From: JAPKZH01 sp964537875
GTDB lineage: Bacteria > Acidobacteriota > Aminicenantia > Aminicenantales > UBA4085
NCBI GenBank assembly: GCA_964537875.1
Contig: CAZIDN010000044.1
Location: 1 to 29,745, forward strand
Direction: 5' to 3'
DNA: 29,745 bases
The notes under the pieces are model-generated. The model did no database searches. It worked only from the letters and a program-made list of their open reading frames with translations, and was not told the DNA's origin. Made by a program: the position numbers and the translations under genes. This document shows, piece after piece, positions 1 through 7,372 of this stretch (position 1 is the first letter of the stretch; every line of letters starts with the position of its first letter).

Positions 1-49
1 CCAAGGACTCTCAAGACCCAAAAGATAACGATAAAGCTCTATATCTTGC

Positions 50-75
50 ATGACTTCGATTTTCCTCGAAGTCAT
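50..75. repeat. Perfect 10-bp stem hairpin near the left edge
   Basis: ATGACTTCGA at 50-59 is followed by a 6-base loop and its exact reverse complement at 66-75. It lies about 90 bases before the first gene. It has no run of T on the + side, so it is not a classic terminator; it could end transcription of a gene left of the window or sit in the 5' leader of the next gene. Function unknown. Confidence 0.5.
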
Positions 76-166
76 TGTAAAACATCATGGACCCATTAAA
101 AACCCGGAAGAACCAAGATTAAAAAGCGCGCTCGCTTCTCATGGAAGAGGACGCAGGAGAGGGGAC

Positions 167-649
167 ATGACCAGATATCACATGCAAAAAAGCGAAAGGG
201 AAATCACCGAGAAAACGGTCTTGGAGGAAATATTGGAGCGCGGCCGGTATGCCGTGATCGCTCTTTGCCGGGAAAACGATCCCTATGTCGTCACCTTGAG
301 CTATGGATATGACCCGATAAAAAGGTCTCTCTATTTTCATACGGCCCGGAAGGGCTTGAAGCTGGAGTATCTCAAGGCCAATCCTTTCGTGTGCGCGACG
401 GTCATCGAGGACGGGGGATACATCATGGGCGAATGCGCCCATGCCTACCGTTCCGTGGTTGTCCGGGGGAAGATGGCCGTCGTCAGAAACCTGGAAGAGA
501 AAAAATATGGCATGGAGGTCATGCTGGGGCATCTTGAAAGAAACCCGGACGTTGTCAGAAAAAGATCGTTAGCGGACGACCGGGCCTATGCCCGGGCGGC
601 CATCTTGAGGCTGGACATCCTGGAAATCTCCGGCAAAGCCGGCCGCTAA
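167..649 (+). CDS. Pyridoxamine 5'-phosphate oxidase family protein (NimA-like flavin-binding)
   Basis: A 160-residue protein of the split-barrel flavin-binding fold, closest by eye to the nitroimidazole-resistance (NimA-like) branch. Such proteins bind FMN or a related cofactor; individual substrates are mostly unknown. Seen: an N-terminal helix (REITEKTVLEEILERGRYAV), then the beta-barrel core with YVVTLSYGYD, LYFHTARKGLKLEYLKANP and VCATVIED, and the strand SVVVRGKMAVV. The frame is open from base 50, but ATG 167 is chosen because a purine-rich Shine-Dalgarno (AGGAGAGGGG, 155-164) sits just before it and the family N-terminus begins there. It stands alone, with no co-directional gene within 100 bases. 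Family assignment is firm, substrate unknown. Confidence 0.8.
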   Translation: MTRYHMQKSEREITEKTVLEEILERGRYAVIALCRENDPYVVTLSYGYDPIKRSLYFHTARKGLKLEYLKANPFVCATVIEDGGYIMGECAHAYRSVVVRGKMAVVRNLEEKKYGMEVMLGHLERNPDVVRKRSLADDRAYARAAILRLDILEISGKAGR

Positions 650-764
650 AACTTAAGGGATCCTGATAAGGTCTGGCATACACATTTGAAATTTTATTTT
701 GCGAGGATTGATTTATTATCTTGTTAAATGGAAAGGCCTGACCTCCATATTGACGGGATGAGCA

Positions 765-875
765 ATGGAATCGGCAGATTATTGGATCGAGAAATTGGCC
801 CTCACACCGCATCCTGAGGAAGGCTATGACCGGGAAGTCTATCGCGCTTGCCAAATTGCCCATAATCCTATATAA
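765..875 (+). pseudogene. N-terminal remnant of a cupin_5 (DUF985) protein
   Basis: A 36-codon frame starts MESADYWIEKLALTPHP and continues EEGYDREVYRA before stopping at TAA 873. This resembles the conserved N-terminus of DUF985/cupin_5 proteins, which typically read like a WIEKLxLxPHPEGGYFRExYR pattern. The normal protein is roughly 150 residues, so only the first quarter survives. Two conserved positions are also altered (HPEGGY to HPEEGY, and an aromatic to D before RE). No continuation was found in other frames downstream. The promoter of the next gene lies inside the remnant. The resemblance is from memory of the family, not a search; a genuine small protein is possible but unlikely. 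Confidence 0.5.
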
Positions 876-876
876 T
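848..876 (+). promoter_or_regulatory. Sigma70-type promoter of the flavodiiron gene
   Basis: TTGCCA (848-853), a 17-base spacer and TATAAT (871-876) give a near-consensus promoter pointing at the flavodiiron gene, with an expected start near 883. The leader would be about 30 bases and carries the AAGGAGT Shine-Dalgarno near 898. Confidence 0.65.
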
Positions 877-884
877 ATATAGGA
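866..884. promoter_or_regulatory. Operator-like palindrome over the -10 box
   Basis: TCCTATATAATATATAGGA is a perfect inverted repeat with 9-base arms around a single central A. It covers the -10 hexamer and reaches the predicted start of the flavodiiron transcript, the position expected for a repressor site. The regulator is unknown. Part of the symmetry comes from AT-rich -10 sequence, so chance cannot be excluded, but the TCC/GGA ends are not needed for a -10. Confidence 0.4.
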
Positions 885-912
885 ATAGATTCAAACAAGG
901 AGTAGATGTCCC

Positions 913-2091
913 ATGACACCCAGGAAAATCAAGGACCATATATTTTCGGTAGGGGCCGTCGATTGGGACCGCCGGCTTTTTGATTCTTTGATCCCGCTGC
1001 CCGACGGCACGAGCTATAACGCCTATCTTATCCGGGGCAGCCAAAAGACGGCCCTTTTGGATACGGTCGATCCGTCCAAGACCGATATTCTTCTGGAAAA
1101 TCTCAAGGACTTCCCTTCGATCGATTACGTGATTGCCCACCATGCCGAGCAAGACCATTCCGGCTCGATCCCGGCCGTGCTGGCGAAATACCCTCAAGCC
1201 AAGGTTCTCTGCACGCTCAAAGCCAAGGGCATGCTCATGGATCACCTTGACATCGCCGAGGACAAGTTCGTCACGGTCGGCGACGGCGAAACCGTGACGC
1301 TCGGGGACCTGACTTTAAAATTCATCCATACGCCCTGGGTCCATTGGCCGGAGACGATGTCCACCCACCTTGGAGAAAACAACATCCTTTTTAGCTGTGA
1401 CTTTTTCGGCTCTCATCTGGCCGCCTCCGACGTATTTGTCACGGACGAAGGACGCGTCTACGAGTCGGCCAAGCGCTATTATGCCGAAATCATGATGCCT
1501 TTCCGGACGATCATCCAGAAGAACCTGGAAAAGCTCAAAACGCTCGAAATCGATTTTATCGCGCCCAGCCACGGCCCCGTCTACAACCGCCCGGAATTTA
1601 TCCTCGATGCCTATAAGGATTGGATCTCGGATACGCCGAAAAACGAGGTCGTCATTCCCTACATTTCCATGCATGGCAGCACGCAAAAAATGGTCGAATA
1701 CCTGGTCAGCGCGCTCGCTAAACGAGGACTAAGAGTTAGTCAATTCAACCTGGCGGATGCGGATATCGGAAAGCTGGCCATCGCTCTGGTCGATGCCGCG
1801 ACCATCGTCGTTGGGACCCCGACCGTCCATGTCGGCCCCCATCCTCAGGTCGCCTATGCGGCGTATCTCGCCAATGCGCTGCGGCCGAAGCTCAAGTTCG
1901 CCTCGGTCATCGGCTCGTTTGGGTGGGGAAGCAAAGCTGTTGAGCAGATTGCCGCAATGATCCCCAACCTGAAAGTGGAAGTCCTGCCGCCCGTCATTTG
2001 CCGCGGCCTGCCCCGTAAAGCGGATTTTACCGCGCTCGACACATTGGCCGATACGATCGCCCAAAAACACAAATCCCTCGGCCTGAAATAG
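913..2091 (+). CDS. Flavodiiron protein (A-type flavoprotein, O2/NO reductase)
   Basis: A 392-residue cytoplasmic enzyme that reduces O2 to water and/or NO to N2O, protecting anaerobes. The N-terminal metallo-beta-lactamase-like domain (about 1-245) keeps all di-iron ligands: H77, E79, D81 and H82 in HAEQDH, H144 in WVHWPET, D163 in SCDFF and H220 in PSHGP. The C-terminal flavodoxin domain (about 246-392) starts with the FMN phosphate loop SMHGSTQKM. There is no fused rubredoxin or flavin reductase domain, so this is the simple class, and no rubredoxin gene is adjacent; the electron donor must be encoded elsewhere. The start is ATG 913 with AAGGAGT about 8 bases upstream. Transcription is probably from the promoter at 848-876. 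Whether O2 or NO is preferred cannot be read from sequence. Confidence 0.93.
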   Translation: MTPRKIKDHIFSVGAVDWDRRLFDSLIPLPDGTSYNAYLIRGSQKTALLDTVDPSKTDILLENLKDFPSIDYVIAHHAEQDHSGSIPAVLAKYPQAKVLCTLKAKGMLMDHLDIAEDKFVTVGDGETVTLGDLTLKFIHTPWVHWPETMSTHLGENNILFSCDFFGSHLAASDVFVTDEGRVYESAKRYYAEIMMPFRTIIQKNLEKLKTLEIDFIAPSHGPVYNRPEFILDAYKDWISDTPKNEVVIPYISMHGSTQKMVEYLVSALAKRGLRVSQFNLADADIGKLAIALVDAATIVVGTPTVHVGPHPQVAYAAYLANALRPKLKFASVIGSFGWGSKAVEQIAAMIPNLKVEVLPPVICRGLPRKADFTALDTLADTIAQKHKSLGLK

Positions 2092-2165
2092 AGTCTTTCC
2101 CAGCTCTATCACATCGCGGCCGGCCGCCTTGGGGGTGGTGGGGTCGATCTCCTTCCGATTGCGGC

Positions 2166-2194
2166 AGACAGTTGGCTTCACTTTCGCATATAAT
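2166..2194 (+). promoter_or_regulatory. Candidate promoter giving a nearly leaderless permease mRNA
   Basis: TATAAT at 2189-2194 lies only 8 bases before the permease ATG at 2203. The hexamer 17 bases upstream (AGACAG, 2166-2171) is a poor -35. No Shine-Dalgarno is visible before the ATG, which fits a leaderless transcript starting at or next to the start codon. Confidence 0.35.
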
Positions 2195-2202
2195 ATCCGA
2201 CG

Positions 2203-3603
2203 ATGAGTCGCACCTCGACATCGGCCCCCCATCAGGAAGGGAATCGATATGCCCCGGTCCGGCCGCCCTCTCTCCGGAAAGTCCTCGGCGTTGCCGACGG
2301 CGTGGCGCTTCTTGTCGGGATCAGCATCGGCGCCGGCATTTACTCGGCCCCCCAGATTATCGCCGGCTATCTTGGCTCGTTTTCGACCATCCTCTATCTC
2401 TGGCTTGTGGTGGGAGTGTTCGCCCTGATCGGCGGCTTTGTCTACGCCGAGCTGGGGACGAGGCTTCCTGAAACGGGCGGAGAATATATCTACATCAGCC
2501 GGTGCTTCGGCCCTTTTGCCGGCTTCATGTTCGGCTGGTCCCAGCTCTTTATCATCAGGACGAGCACGGCGGCCGGCCTGGCCATGATTTGCGCCGATTA
2601 TCTCGGCTATTTTGTAGCCTTGTCCGGCCTGGCCCGAACGCTTATCGCTTTCGGAGTGCTGGCCATCCTGGGCGTGCTCAATTGGATTGGTGTCCAGTGG
2701 GCCAGCGCCTTTCAGAAGGTTTCGACGGCCTTAAAGGTCGCAGGTCTCATCGCCCTGGTCGTTCTTGGACTTGTCTTGTCCCAGGGCCAGAGCAGCGTTC
2801 TTTCGTCTCAGACCCTTGCTCCCGGCGCTACCCGGCCGCTGGTGAGCCTGGCCGCGGCGCTGATGATGATCGTCTTTACCTATTCGGGCTGGGACAGAGT
2901 GGGATATGTCGCGGGAGAAATGAAAAATCCCCGGAAGGTCGTCCCCATGAGCCTCTTCATCGGCATGGGAACGGTCATTGCCGTCTATAACCTGACAAAT
3001 TATATTTATCACCGGACTTTGGGCCTGGAGGGCGTCCGGCAGAGCACGATCCTGGCTTCCGACACGGCTACGCGCCTTATGGGCCCGATCGGCGCAGGGT
3101 TTGTCGCCGTGCTTGTCATCCTGTCTACGACGAGCAGCATCAACGGCACCATGATGACCGCCCCTCGCGCCTATTATGCAATGGCGCGCGACGGGCTGTT
3201 TTTCGGTTGGCTCGATTATATTCACCCCAAATTCCGGACGCCGGCGCGCGCCATCCTGGTCCATTGCCTCTGGGCAGGGGCGATCATCCTCATCAGGCGG
3301 AAGTTCGAGACGATCGTCGCCGGAATGGTTTTTGCCGTCTTGATTTTTTATTCGCTGGCCACGGTGGCCCTCTTCAAGCTGAGGCGAAATCGGATCGGCG
3401 AAGAACATGCCTACCGGATTCCATTCTATCCGGTCCTTCCGGCCGTCTATCTGGCCGGGCTCGTGGGCCTGCTCGTTTTTCGCGGCTATTTTGAATGGCA
3501 GAAGTCCCTCGCCGACCTGGCTTTCATGGCGACAGGCCTGCCCTTTTCTTTTTATTGGATCCATAAGAACAGACGGACGAAATCAGGCCTCCCGGGACCA
3601 TAA
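2203..3603 (+). CDS. APC-superfamily amino acid permease
   Basis: A 466-residue integral membrane protein, normal length for the amino acid-polyamine-organocation (APC) superfamily, expected to move amino acids across the inner membrane in symport or exchange. After about 25 polar residues the first membrane segment carries the hallmark substrate-binding bend (GISIGAGIYSAP). Other typical segments are QLFIIRTSTAAGLAM (TM3 region), FTYSGWDRVGYVAGEMKNP (TM6 with the loop of LAT-like transporters) and the charged C-terminal tail HKNRRTKS. It looks most like the LAT-type branch, in which heavy subunits are absent in bacteria. Substrate cannot be assigned. The start is ATG 2203, which lacks a Shine-Dalgarno but follows a TATAAT box. 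It is transcribed toward the convergent DHH gene with palindromic element 1 between them. Confidence 0.88.
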   Translation: MSRTSTSAPHQEGNRYAPVRPPSLRKVLGVADGVALLVGISIGAGIYSAPQIIAGYLGSFSTILYLWLVVGVFALIGGFVYAELGTRLPETGGEYIYISRCFGPFAGFMFGWSQLFIIRTSTAAGLAMICADYLGYFVALSGLARTLIAFGVLAILGVLNWIGVQWASAFQKVSTALKVAGLIALVVLGLVLSQGQSSVLSSQTLAPGATRPLVSLAAALMMIVFTYSGWDRVGYVAGEMKNPRKVVPMSLFIGMGTVIAVYNLTNYIYHRTLGLEGVRQSTILASDTATRLMGPIGAGFVAVLVILSTTSSINGTMMTAPRAYYAMARDGLFFGWLDYIHPKFRTPARAILVHCLWAGAIILIRRKFETIVAGMVFAVLIFYSLATVALFKLRRNRIGEEHAYRIPFYPVLPAVYLAGLVGLLVFRGYFEWQKSLADLAFMATGLPFSFYWIHKNRRTKSGLPGP

Positions 3604-3613
3604 TTGAGCGTCT

Positions 3614-3762
3614 CCGTTTGCGTGATTTCAAGAGGCGTGGGAATCGCCCCGAAGGCCCCCATAGCGGAGGGGGGTCCCGTCGGCTTTTCGACGGGGGGAA
3701 CCGACGGGACTGGTTCCCAAGAGGGCCTGGGGTGATTCCCATGCCTCTCTGAAATCACATAT
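3614..3762. repeat. Long palindromic element, copy 1
   Basis: An imperfect inverted repeat of 149 bases between two convergent genes. Outer arms begin at 3622 (GTGATTTCA) and end at 3758 (TGAAATCAC) and pair for roughly 30 bases with one bulge and two positions that would be G-U in a + strand RNA. The left flank is CCGTTTG and the right flank is ATAT, both shared with copy 2 at 10829-10943. Inside, a perfect 10-bp pair (3674-3683 with 3701-3710) surrounds a second short hairpin. The 24-base segment 3695-3718 is identical, in reverse complement, to 10877-10900. The right end supplies the TGA stop of the DHH gene. No gene is seen inside. Confidence 0.9.
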
Positions 3763-4792
3763 TTGGAACCATAAGAGGAGGAAGATCAAAGGCGCCGTAA
3801 GCTTTGACGATTTCCACGATCTGGTTATGGCTGAGAGCCGTCTCGTCCTGGGGAGAGTCGATGATCCGGAAGTTAAAAAACGGACAGTTGCCTTCATACC
3901 AGGAGACCATCGGCCTTCCCTGCATTCTTCTTTTTTCCTGTTCCCTTTCGTTCAACATCCGGCCCAGCCCCTTGAGATTGATCGCCTGTTCCGGATCGAC
4001 ACCCAGGATGAACCGCGTATTCCCAAAATCGGTCATCAGAAAGGCGAACCCTTCGCCCTGTTCGGGATGCTCCTTATCACGCCTCGCCCACTCCTTTGTC
4101 AGGAAGCTCCGCGGGTTGGAGACGATGAGACCGTCGGCTTTTTTCCGGCCTGTTTGGTCGACCCGGGGAAGCATGAGGCTGAGCGTCTGCCCTCGGGCCA
4201 GGTCGGAAAGATAGCCAAAATAATCATTCTCGACTTTCCTCATGGCCTGCTCGTAACGGTCGATTCCTGCGAACAGTGGCCCGTTTTCAACGATGTCCAA
4301 TCCCTCTTCGGCCTTGCCGTACAAGAACCTCATAAATTTTGAGCCTTCGGCTAGGCGATTGAGATTCGTGGCTTCCTCGCTCTTTCTGGAACCGGAAAAC
4401 AAAGCCCGGAGGATGGTATAGGGAGTTCCCGAGAGGTCGAGATTTTTGGGCAGGGAGGCCGAATCGACGAGCTTGGTATAGCCGGCAATTTTTTCCATGG
4501 AAGCGTCGATGCGGCCCGTTTCCAGAAGCTTGGTAGCCAGAAAGATCGAGGCCAGGGAATCGAAGTCCGGCAGGCGGTGGGTGATGATCGTGAAAGGATC
4601 GGCGGCTCTGATGTGATCCAGGACGAGATGAGGATGCTTGGCGATTAGGGATGCCGTGCATTCGGGCTCGGCCTCAGGATGGTGATGGTCGATGACGCCG
4701 GGGACGGTCTTCATCCCGACATCCAGGACGAGCGTCTGTTCCTGCGGCTCGAATCGCTCCCCGTAATTGACGAACCTGAAGGCGATTTCCAC
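3755..4792 (-). CDS. DHH-superfamily phosphoesterase-like protein
   Basis: A 345-residue protein related to the DHH phosphoesterases (RecJ, NrnA, PPX, Mn-pyrophosphatase), which use Asp/His-bound metals to hydrolyse phosphodiester or phosphoanhydride bonds. Seen: an N-terminal LVLDVG motif (Asp near 24), the signature VIDHHHPEA (DHHH near 35-38) and HRLPDFDSLAS (near 72-82), which fits the third DHH metal motif. The rest is family-specific and no C-terminal DHHA1 motif was recognised. The frame is open to a TTG at 4831, but GTG 4792 is preferred: it lies one base after the mutY stop and avoids overlap. Last gene of the Gld-mutY operon. Its last codons and stop come from palindromic element 1. 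The substrate is unknown; a nucleotide or oligonucleotide phosphoesterase would suit the repair neighbour. Confidence 0.7.
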   Translation of the reverse strand: MEIAFRFVNYGERFEPQEQTLVLDVGMKTVPGVIDHHHPEAEPECTASLIAKHPHLVLDHIRAADPFTIITHRLPDFDSLASIFLATKLLETGRIDASMEKIAGYTKLVDSASLPKNLDLSGTPYTILRALFSGSRKSEEATNLNRLAEGSKFMRFLYGKAEEGLDIVENGPLFAGIDRYEQAMRKVENDYFGYLSDLARGQTLSLMLPRVDQTGRKKADGLIVSNPRSFLTKEWARRDKEHPEQGEGFAFLMTDFGNTRFILGVDPEQAINLKGLGRMLNEREQEKRRMQGRPMVSWYEGNCPFFNFRIIDSPQDETALSHNQIVEIVKAYGAFDLPPLMVPNM

Positions 4793-4793
4793 G

Positions 4794-5873
4794 TTATTTC
4801 CCAGCCTTTTTTTCTTTGAGAGCGTTGACAATCTTGGCGCTTCCCGAAGGAAACGGATATTTTTGGAGGGACCTCAGGCCGACCCAGCGATGGGAGTTTC
4901 TTTTGAGCGTCGGCTCGCCTTTGAGCGTGCATTCATAGGCGTGGAGCATCACTTCGAACTGGGTATAGGCGTGCTTGACGATCATGAAAAATTTCGCTTG
5001 CTTGACTTCAGCAACAAGCTCTTCGCGGATTTCTCGGGCCAGGGCGGCTTTCAGGCTTTCTCCCGCTTTTTTCTTGCCGCCGGGAAATTCCCAGAGGCCG
5101 GCCAGGAGTCCGGTGGAAGGACGTTTCTGGAGCAGGAACTTGCCATCCCTTCTGATGATCGCAACGACGGCCTCGATTTTATGAGAAGTCCTCTTTTTAG
5201 GGCGGGGGATGACTTCCTGTTCGCCCCTCTCAAAGGCCAGGCATAATGTTTGTACCGGACAGAGAAGACAGAGCGGGTTTCGGGGCTTACAGACGAGGGT
5301 GCCGAGCTCCATCAAGGCTTGGTTGAAAGTCCCCGCGTATTTTTTCGGGAAATATGGCATGAGCCGGTCCAGCAGAATTTTGTCGTGTTTGGCGCCCGCC
5401 TCTCCACAAATTCCATAGATTCTCATCAAAACCCGGCGGACATTGGCGTCCACAACAGGGTAGGGCTGGTTAAAAGCGAGGCTGAGGACCGCGGCCGTCG
5501 TGTAGGCTCCAAAACCCGGCAGCGCCCTCAATTCTTCGTAACGATTGGGGAATTTTCCACTCTTTTCTTGAACAAGCATCTTCGCGGCGCGATGCAGATT
5601 CCGGGCTCGTTGGTAATAACCGAGTCCCTGCCATGCTTTAAGGACTTGTTGAAGTGGTGCGCGGGCTAATGATTTTATGTCCGGAAAGCGCTTCAGCCAT
5701 TTTTCATAGTAGGGGACGACCGCGCCCACGGTCGTCTGCTGAAGCATGATTTCCGAGACCCAGATTTTATAAGGATCGCGGGTCTTTCGCCAGGGCAGGG
5801 GTCGTTTGTGAGCCTGAAACCAGAGGAGCATTGCCCGCGTGAAATGGGAGCCTGGGCTTGTCTTGGAACTCAT
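4794..5873 (-). CDS. mutY: A/G-specific adenine DNA glycosylase MutY
   Basis: A 359-residue base-excision repair enzyme that removes adenine mispaired with 8-oxoguanine. The HhH-GPD domain (about 10-215) has catalytic Glu41 in WVSEIMLQQT, the hairpin motif LPGFGAYT (118-125) and catalytic Asp142 in VDANVRRV. The [4Fe-4S] cluster cysteines 195, 202, 205 and 211 show the exact C-x6-C-x2-C-x5-C spacing. The C-terminal half is a NUDIX-like 8-oxoG recognition domain with GESLKAALAREIREEL (271-286). The frame is open to 6032, but ATG 5873 matches the family N-terminus, and longer starts would overlap or crowd the DUF4340 stop at 5984. The DHH gene starts one base beyond its stop, indicating co-expression. 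Confidence 0.95.
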   Translation of the reverse strand: MSSKTSPGSHFTRAMLLWFQAHKRPLPWRKTRDPYKIWVSEIMLQQTTVGAVVPYYEKWLKRFPDIKSLARAPLQQVLKAWQGLGYYQRARNLHRAAKMLVQEKSGKFPNRYEELRALPGFGAYTTAAVLSLAFNQPYPVVDANVRRVLMRIYGICGEAGAKHDKILLDRLMPYFPKKYAGTFNQALMELGTLVCKPRNPLCLLCPVQTLCLAFERGEQEVIPRPKKRTSHKIEAVVAIIRRDGKFLLQKRPSTGLLAGLWEFPGGKKKAGESLKAALAREIREELVAEVKQAKFFMIVKHAYTQFEVMLHAYECTLKGEPTLKRNSHRWVGLRSLQKYPFPSGSAKIVNALKEKKAGK

Positions 5874-5983
5874 CTCGCAGCGAATTTCCTGTAGCCTCGG
5901 GCCGCTTGTGCTTAAGGAAATGATATCTTTCCTCTCCCGCCTTGACATAAAGGAAAGACGGCGGGATTTCACTCTGGGCGCGG

Positions 5984-7372
5984 CTATTTCTTTTTTTCCG
6001 GTTCTTTCTTTTCCGGCTCGGGGAGTTTCCAATCCTTGGCTTCCTTGGGAAATTCGTCCAAAAAGGCAGAGTCGACCTTGAACAGGTAATCCAACCGGGC
6101 GTTTTTCACAACCGCCTGCTTTTTGTCTTTGTCCTGGCTTCCGATGAGGACGGTGAAGGACTTCTCCACCGGCTTTTCTCCGGTTTCCTTCGTCCAGACG
6201 GTGACTTGGGCCTGGGGCGCGTCGAGCCCGTAGGCGGTCGGCGCTTTCGGAGCATCGATGTATTCGGCGGCTTCGAGGCTCTCGATTTTCCTGATAAAGG
6301 TTTCGATCTTGGAGCCGTCGGCCTCTTCTTTTTGGGCGGGGTCAAAGTACCATTTGTCGTTTTGAGCCTTGGTCAGGGTGATGTTCAGGGCGCCTTTTTT
6401 AACCGCAACTTTGCTCGCCTGCCATGTGTTGAAGATGACGACCTTGTTTTCACGGAGCTCCTCGGCTTTCTTTTCCAGGTCGGCCAAGACGTCGTTCTCG
6501 GGGACGATGATCTTCGTCGACTGGGACGTCGTCATGTAGGTTTTTTCGGCGTCCTTGTGGAAGGTGAAGGTCAGCTCTTTGTTCGCGGCGGGCATGGTCA
6601 GGCCGACTTGATATTCCGGCTTGTCCAGGCCGGATTTTTTGAGGGCCTCGGCCTTCTTGTCTTCGGACATAAATTCCTTGGCTTTCAGGTTGGACAGCGT
6701 GTCCAGGATGTTCGTGATCTTGCTCTCTTTGGCCAGGGCCCGCAACGGTTTTTCAAAGAACCATTCATTGTCCTTCTTCTGGGCTTCCCATTGGGTATCC
6801 TTTGCCTGGAGCTTGATGCTTTTAACGTCGGCGGTCTCGAATTTGAAGATGTCTTTCTGCCGGAAATCGAAGAGCTTTTTGTCGAAGCTGCTCTTTAAGA
6901 GGCTGGAGAGGAGGACGACTCTTTTGTCGCCCTCCTTCTGGGCGAAAAACGTTTTGTCCAGCGGGTTTTCCATGCCGATGAGGACCTTGACCGGCTGGGC
7001 GTTTCCCTTGAGCCAGAGCGTCACCTCTTTCTGGGGGATCTGGTATTTCTTGAGGTCGGCATTTTCTTTTTCGACGACCCTCTCGATCTTCAGGTCCGAA
7101 AAGCTCTCCGCCAGCTGGTTGACCTCGGCATTGTCCGCTTTGGCCTCCATCGGCTCGGTGATCATCCATTCCCCCTTGTCGTCTTTCTTGAAATTCAGGG
7201 AATCGTCCTCTTTTTTCAGGGTGATCTTCTCGACATCCGCCGATTTCAGGGCGACCAGTTTTTCTTCCGGGCCGCCGGCCGTCTCCGGCTTGCCTTTTTT
7301 ATCGACGAACAGGACGACGGCCAGCAGTCCGAGAAATACGACCAATAAGATAAGGGTGGTTTTGAACTTCAC
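5984..7372 (-). CDS. DUF4340 domain protein of a Gld-type ABC cluster
   Basis: A 462-residue protein with one N-terminal membrane anchor (about 5-22, TTLILLVVFLGLLAVVLFV) and a long lysine-rich outer part. That part contains repeated beta-rich modules of the DUF4340 type, recognisable by phrases such as KITLKKEDDSLNFKKDDKGE and the repeated pattern of x-W-x-F plus proline. DUF4340 proteins commonly follow GldG-like genes; their molecular role is unknown. The start is GTG 7372, supported by the Shine-Dalgarno AGAGGAGG (7385-7378) five bases ahead and by a GTGA overlap with the stop of the upstream GldG-like gene. The open frame reaches 7447 but that extension lies inside the upstream gene. The C-terminus is a run of Lys, Glu and Pro. 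Confidence 0.8.
   Translation of the reverse strand: MKFKTTLILLVVFLGLLAVVLFVDKKGKPETAGGPEEKLVALKSADVEKITLKKEDDSLNFKKDDKGEWMITEPMEAKADNAEVNQLAESFSDLKIERVVEKENADLKKYQIPQKEVTLWLKGNAQPVKVLIGMENPLDKTFFAQKEGDKRVVLLSSLLKSSFDKKLFDFRQKDIFKFETADVKSIKLQAKDTQWEAQKKDNEWFFEKPLRALAKESKITNILDTLSNLKAKEFMSEDKKAEALKKSGLDKPEYQVGLTMPAANKELTFTFHKDAEKTYMTTSQSTKIIVPENDVLADLEKKAEELRENKVVIFNTWQASKVAVKKGALNITLTKAQNDKWYFDPAQKEEADGSKIETFIRKIESLEAAEYIDAPKAPTAYGLDAPQAQVTVWTKETGEKPVEKSFTVLIGSQDKDKKQAVVKNARLDYLFKVDSAFLDEFPKEAKDWKLPEPEKKEPEKKK

Noticed and set aside
2114..2125. GCGGCCGGCCGC, a perfect 12-base palindrome after the flavodiiron gene
   Set aside because: It has no loop or T-run and can arise by chance in GC-rich DNA; not enough for a terminator or operator call.
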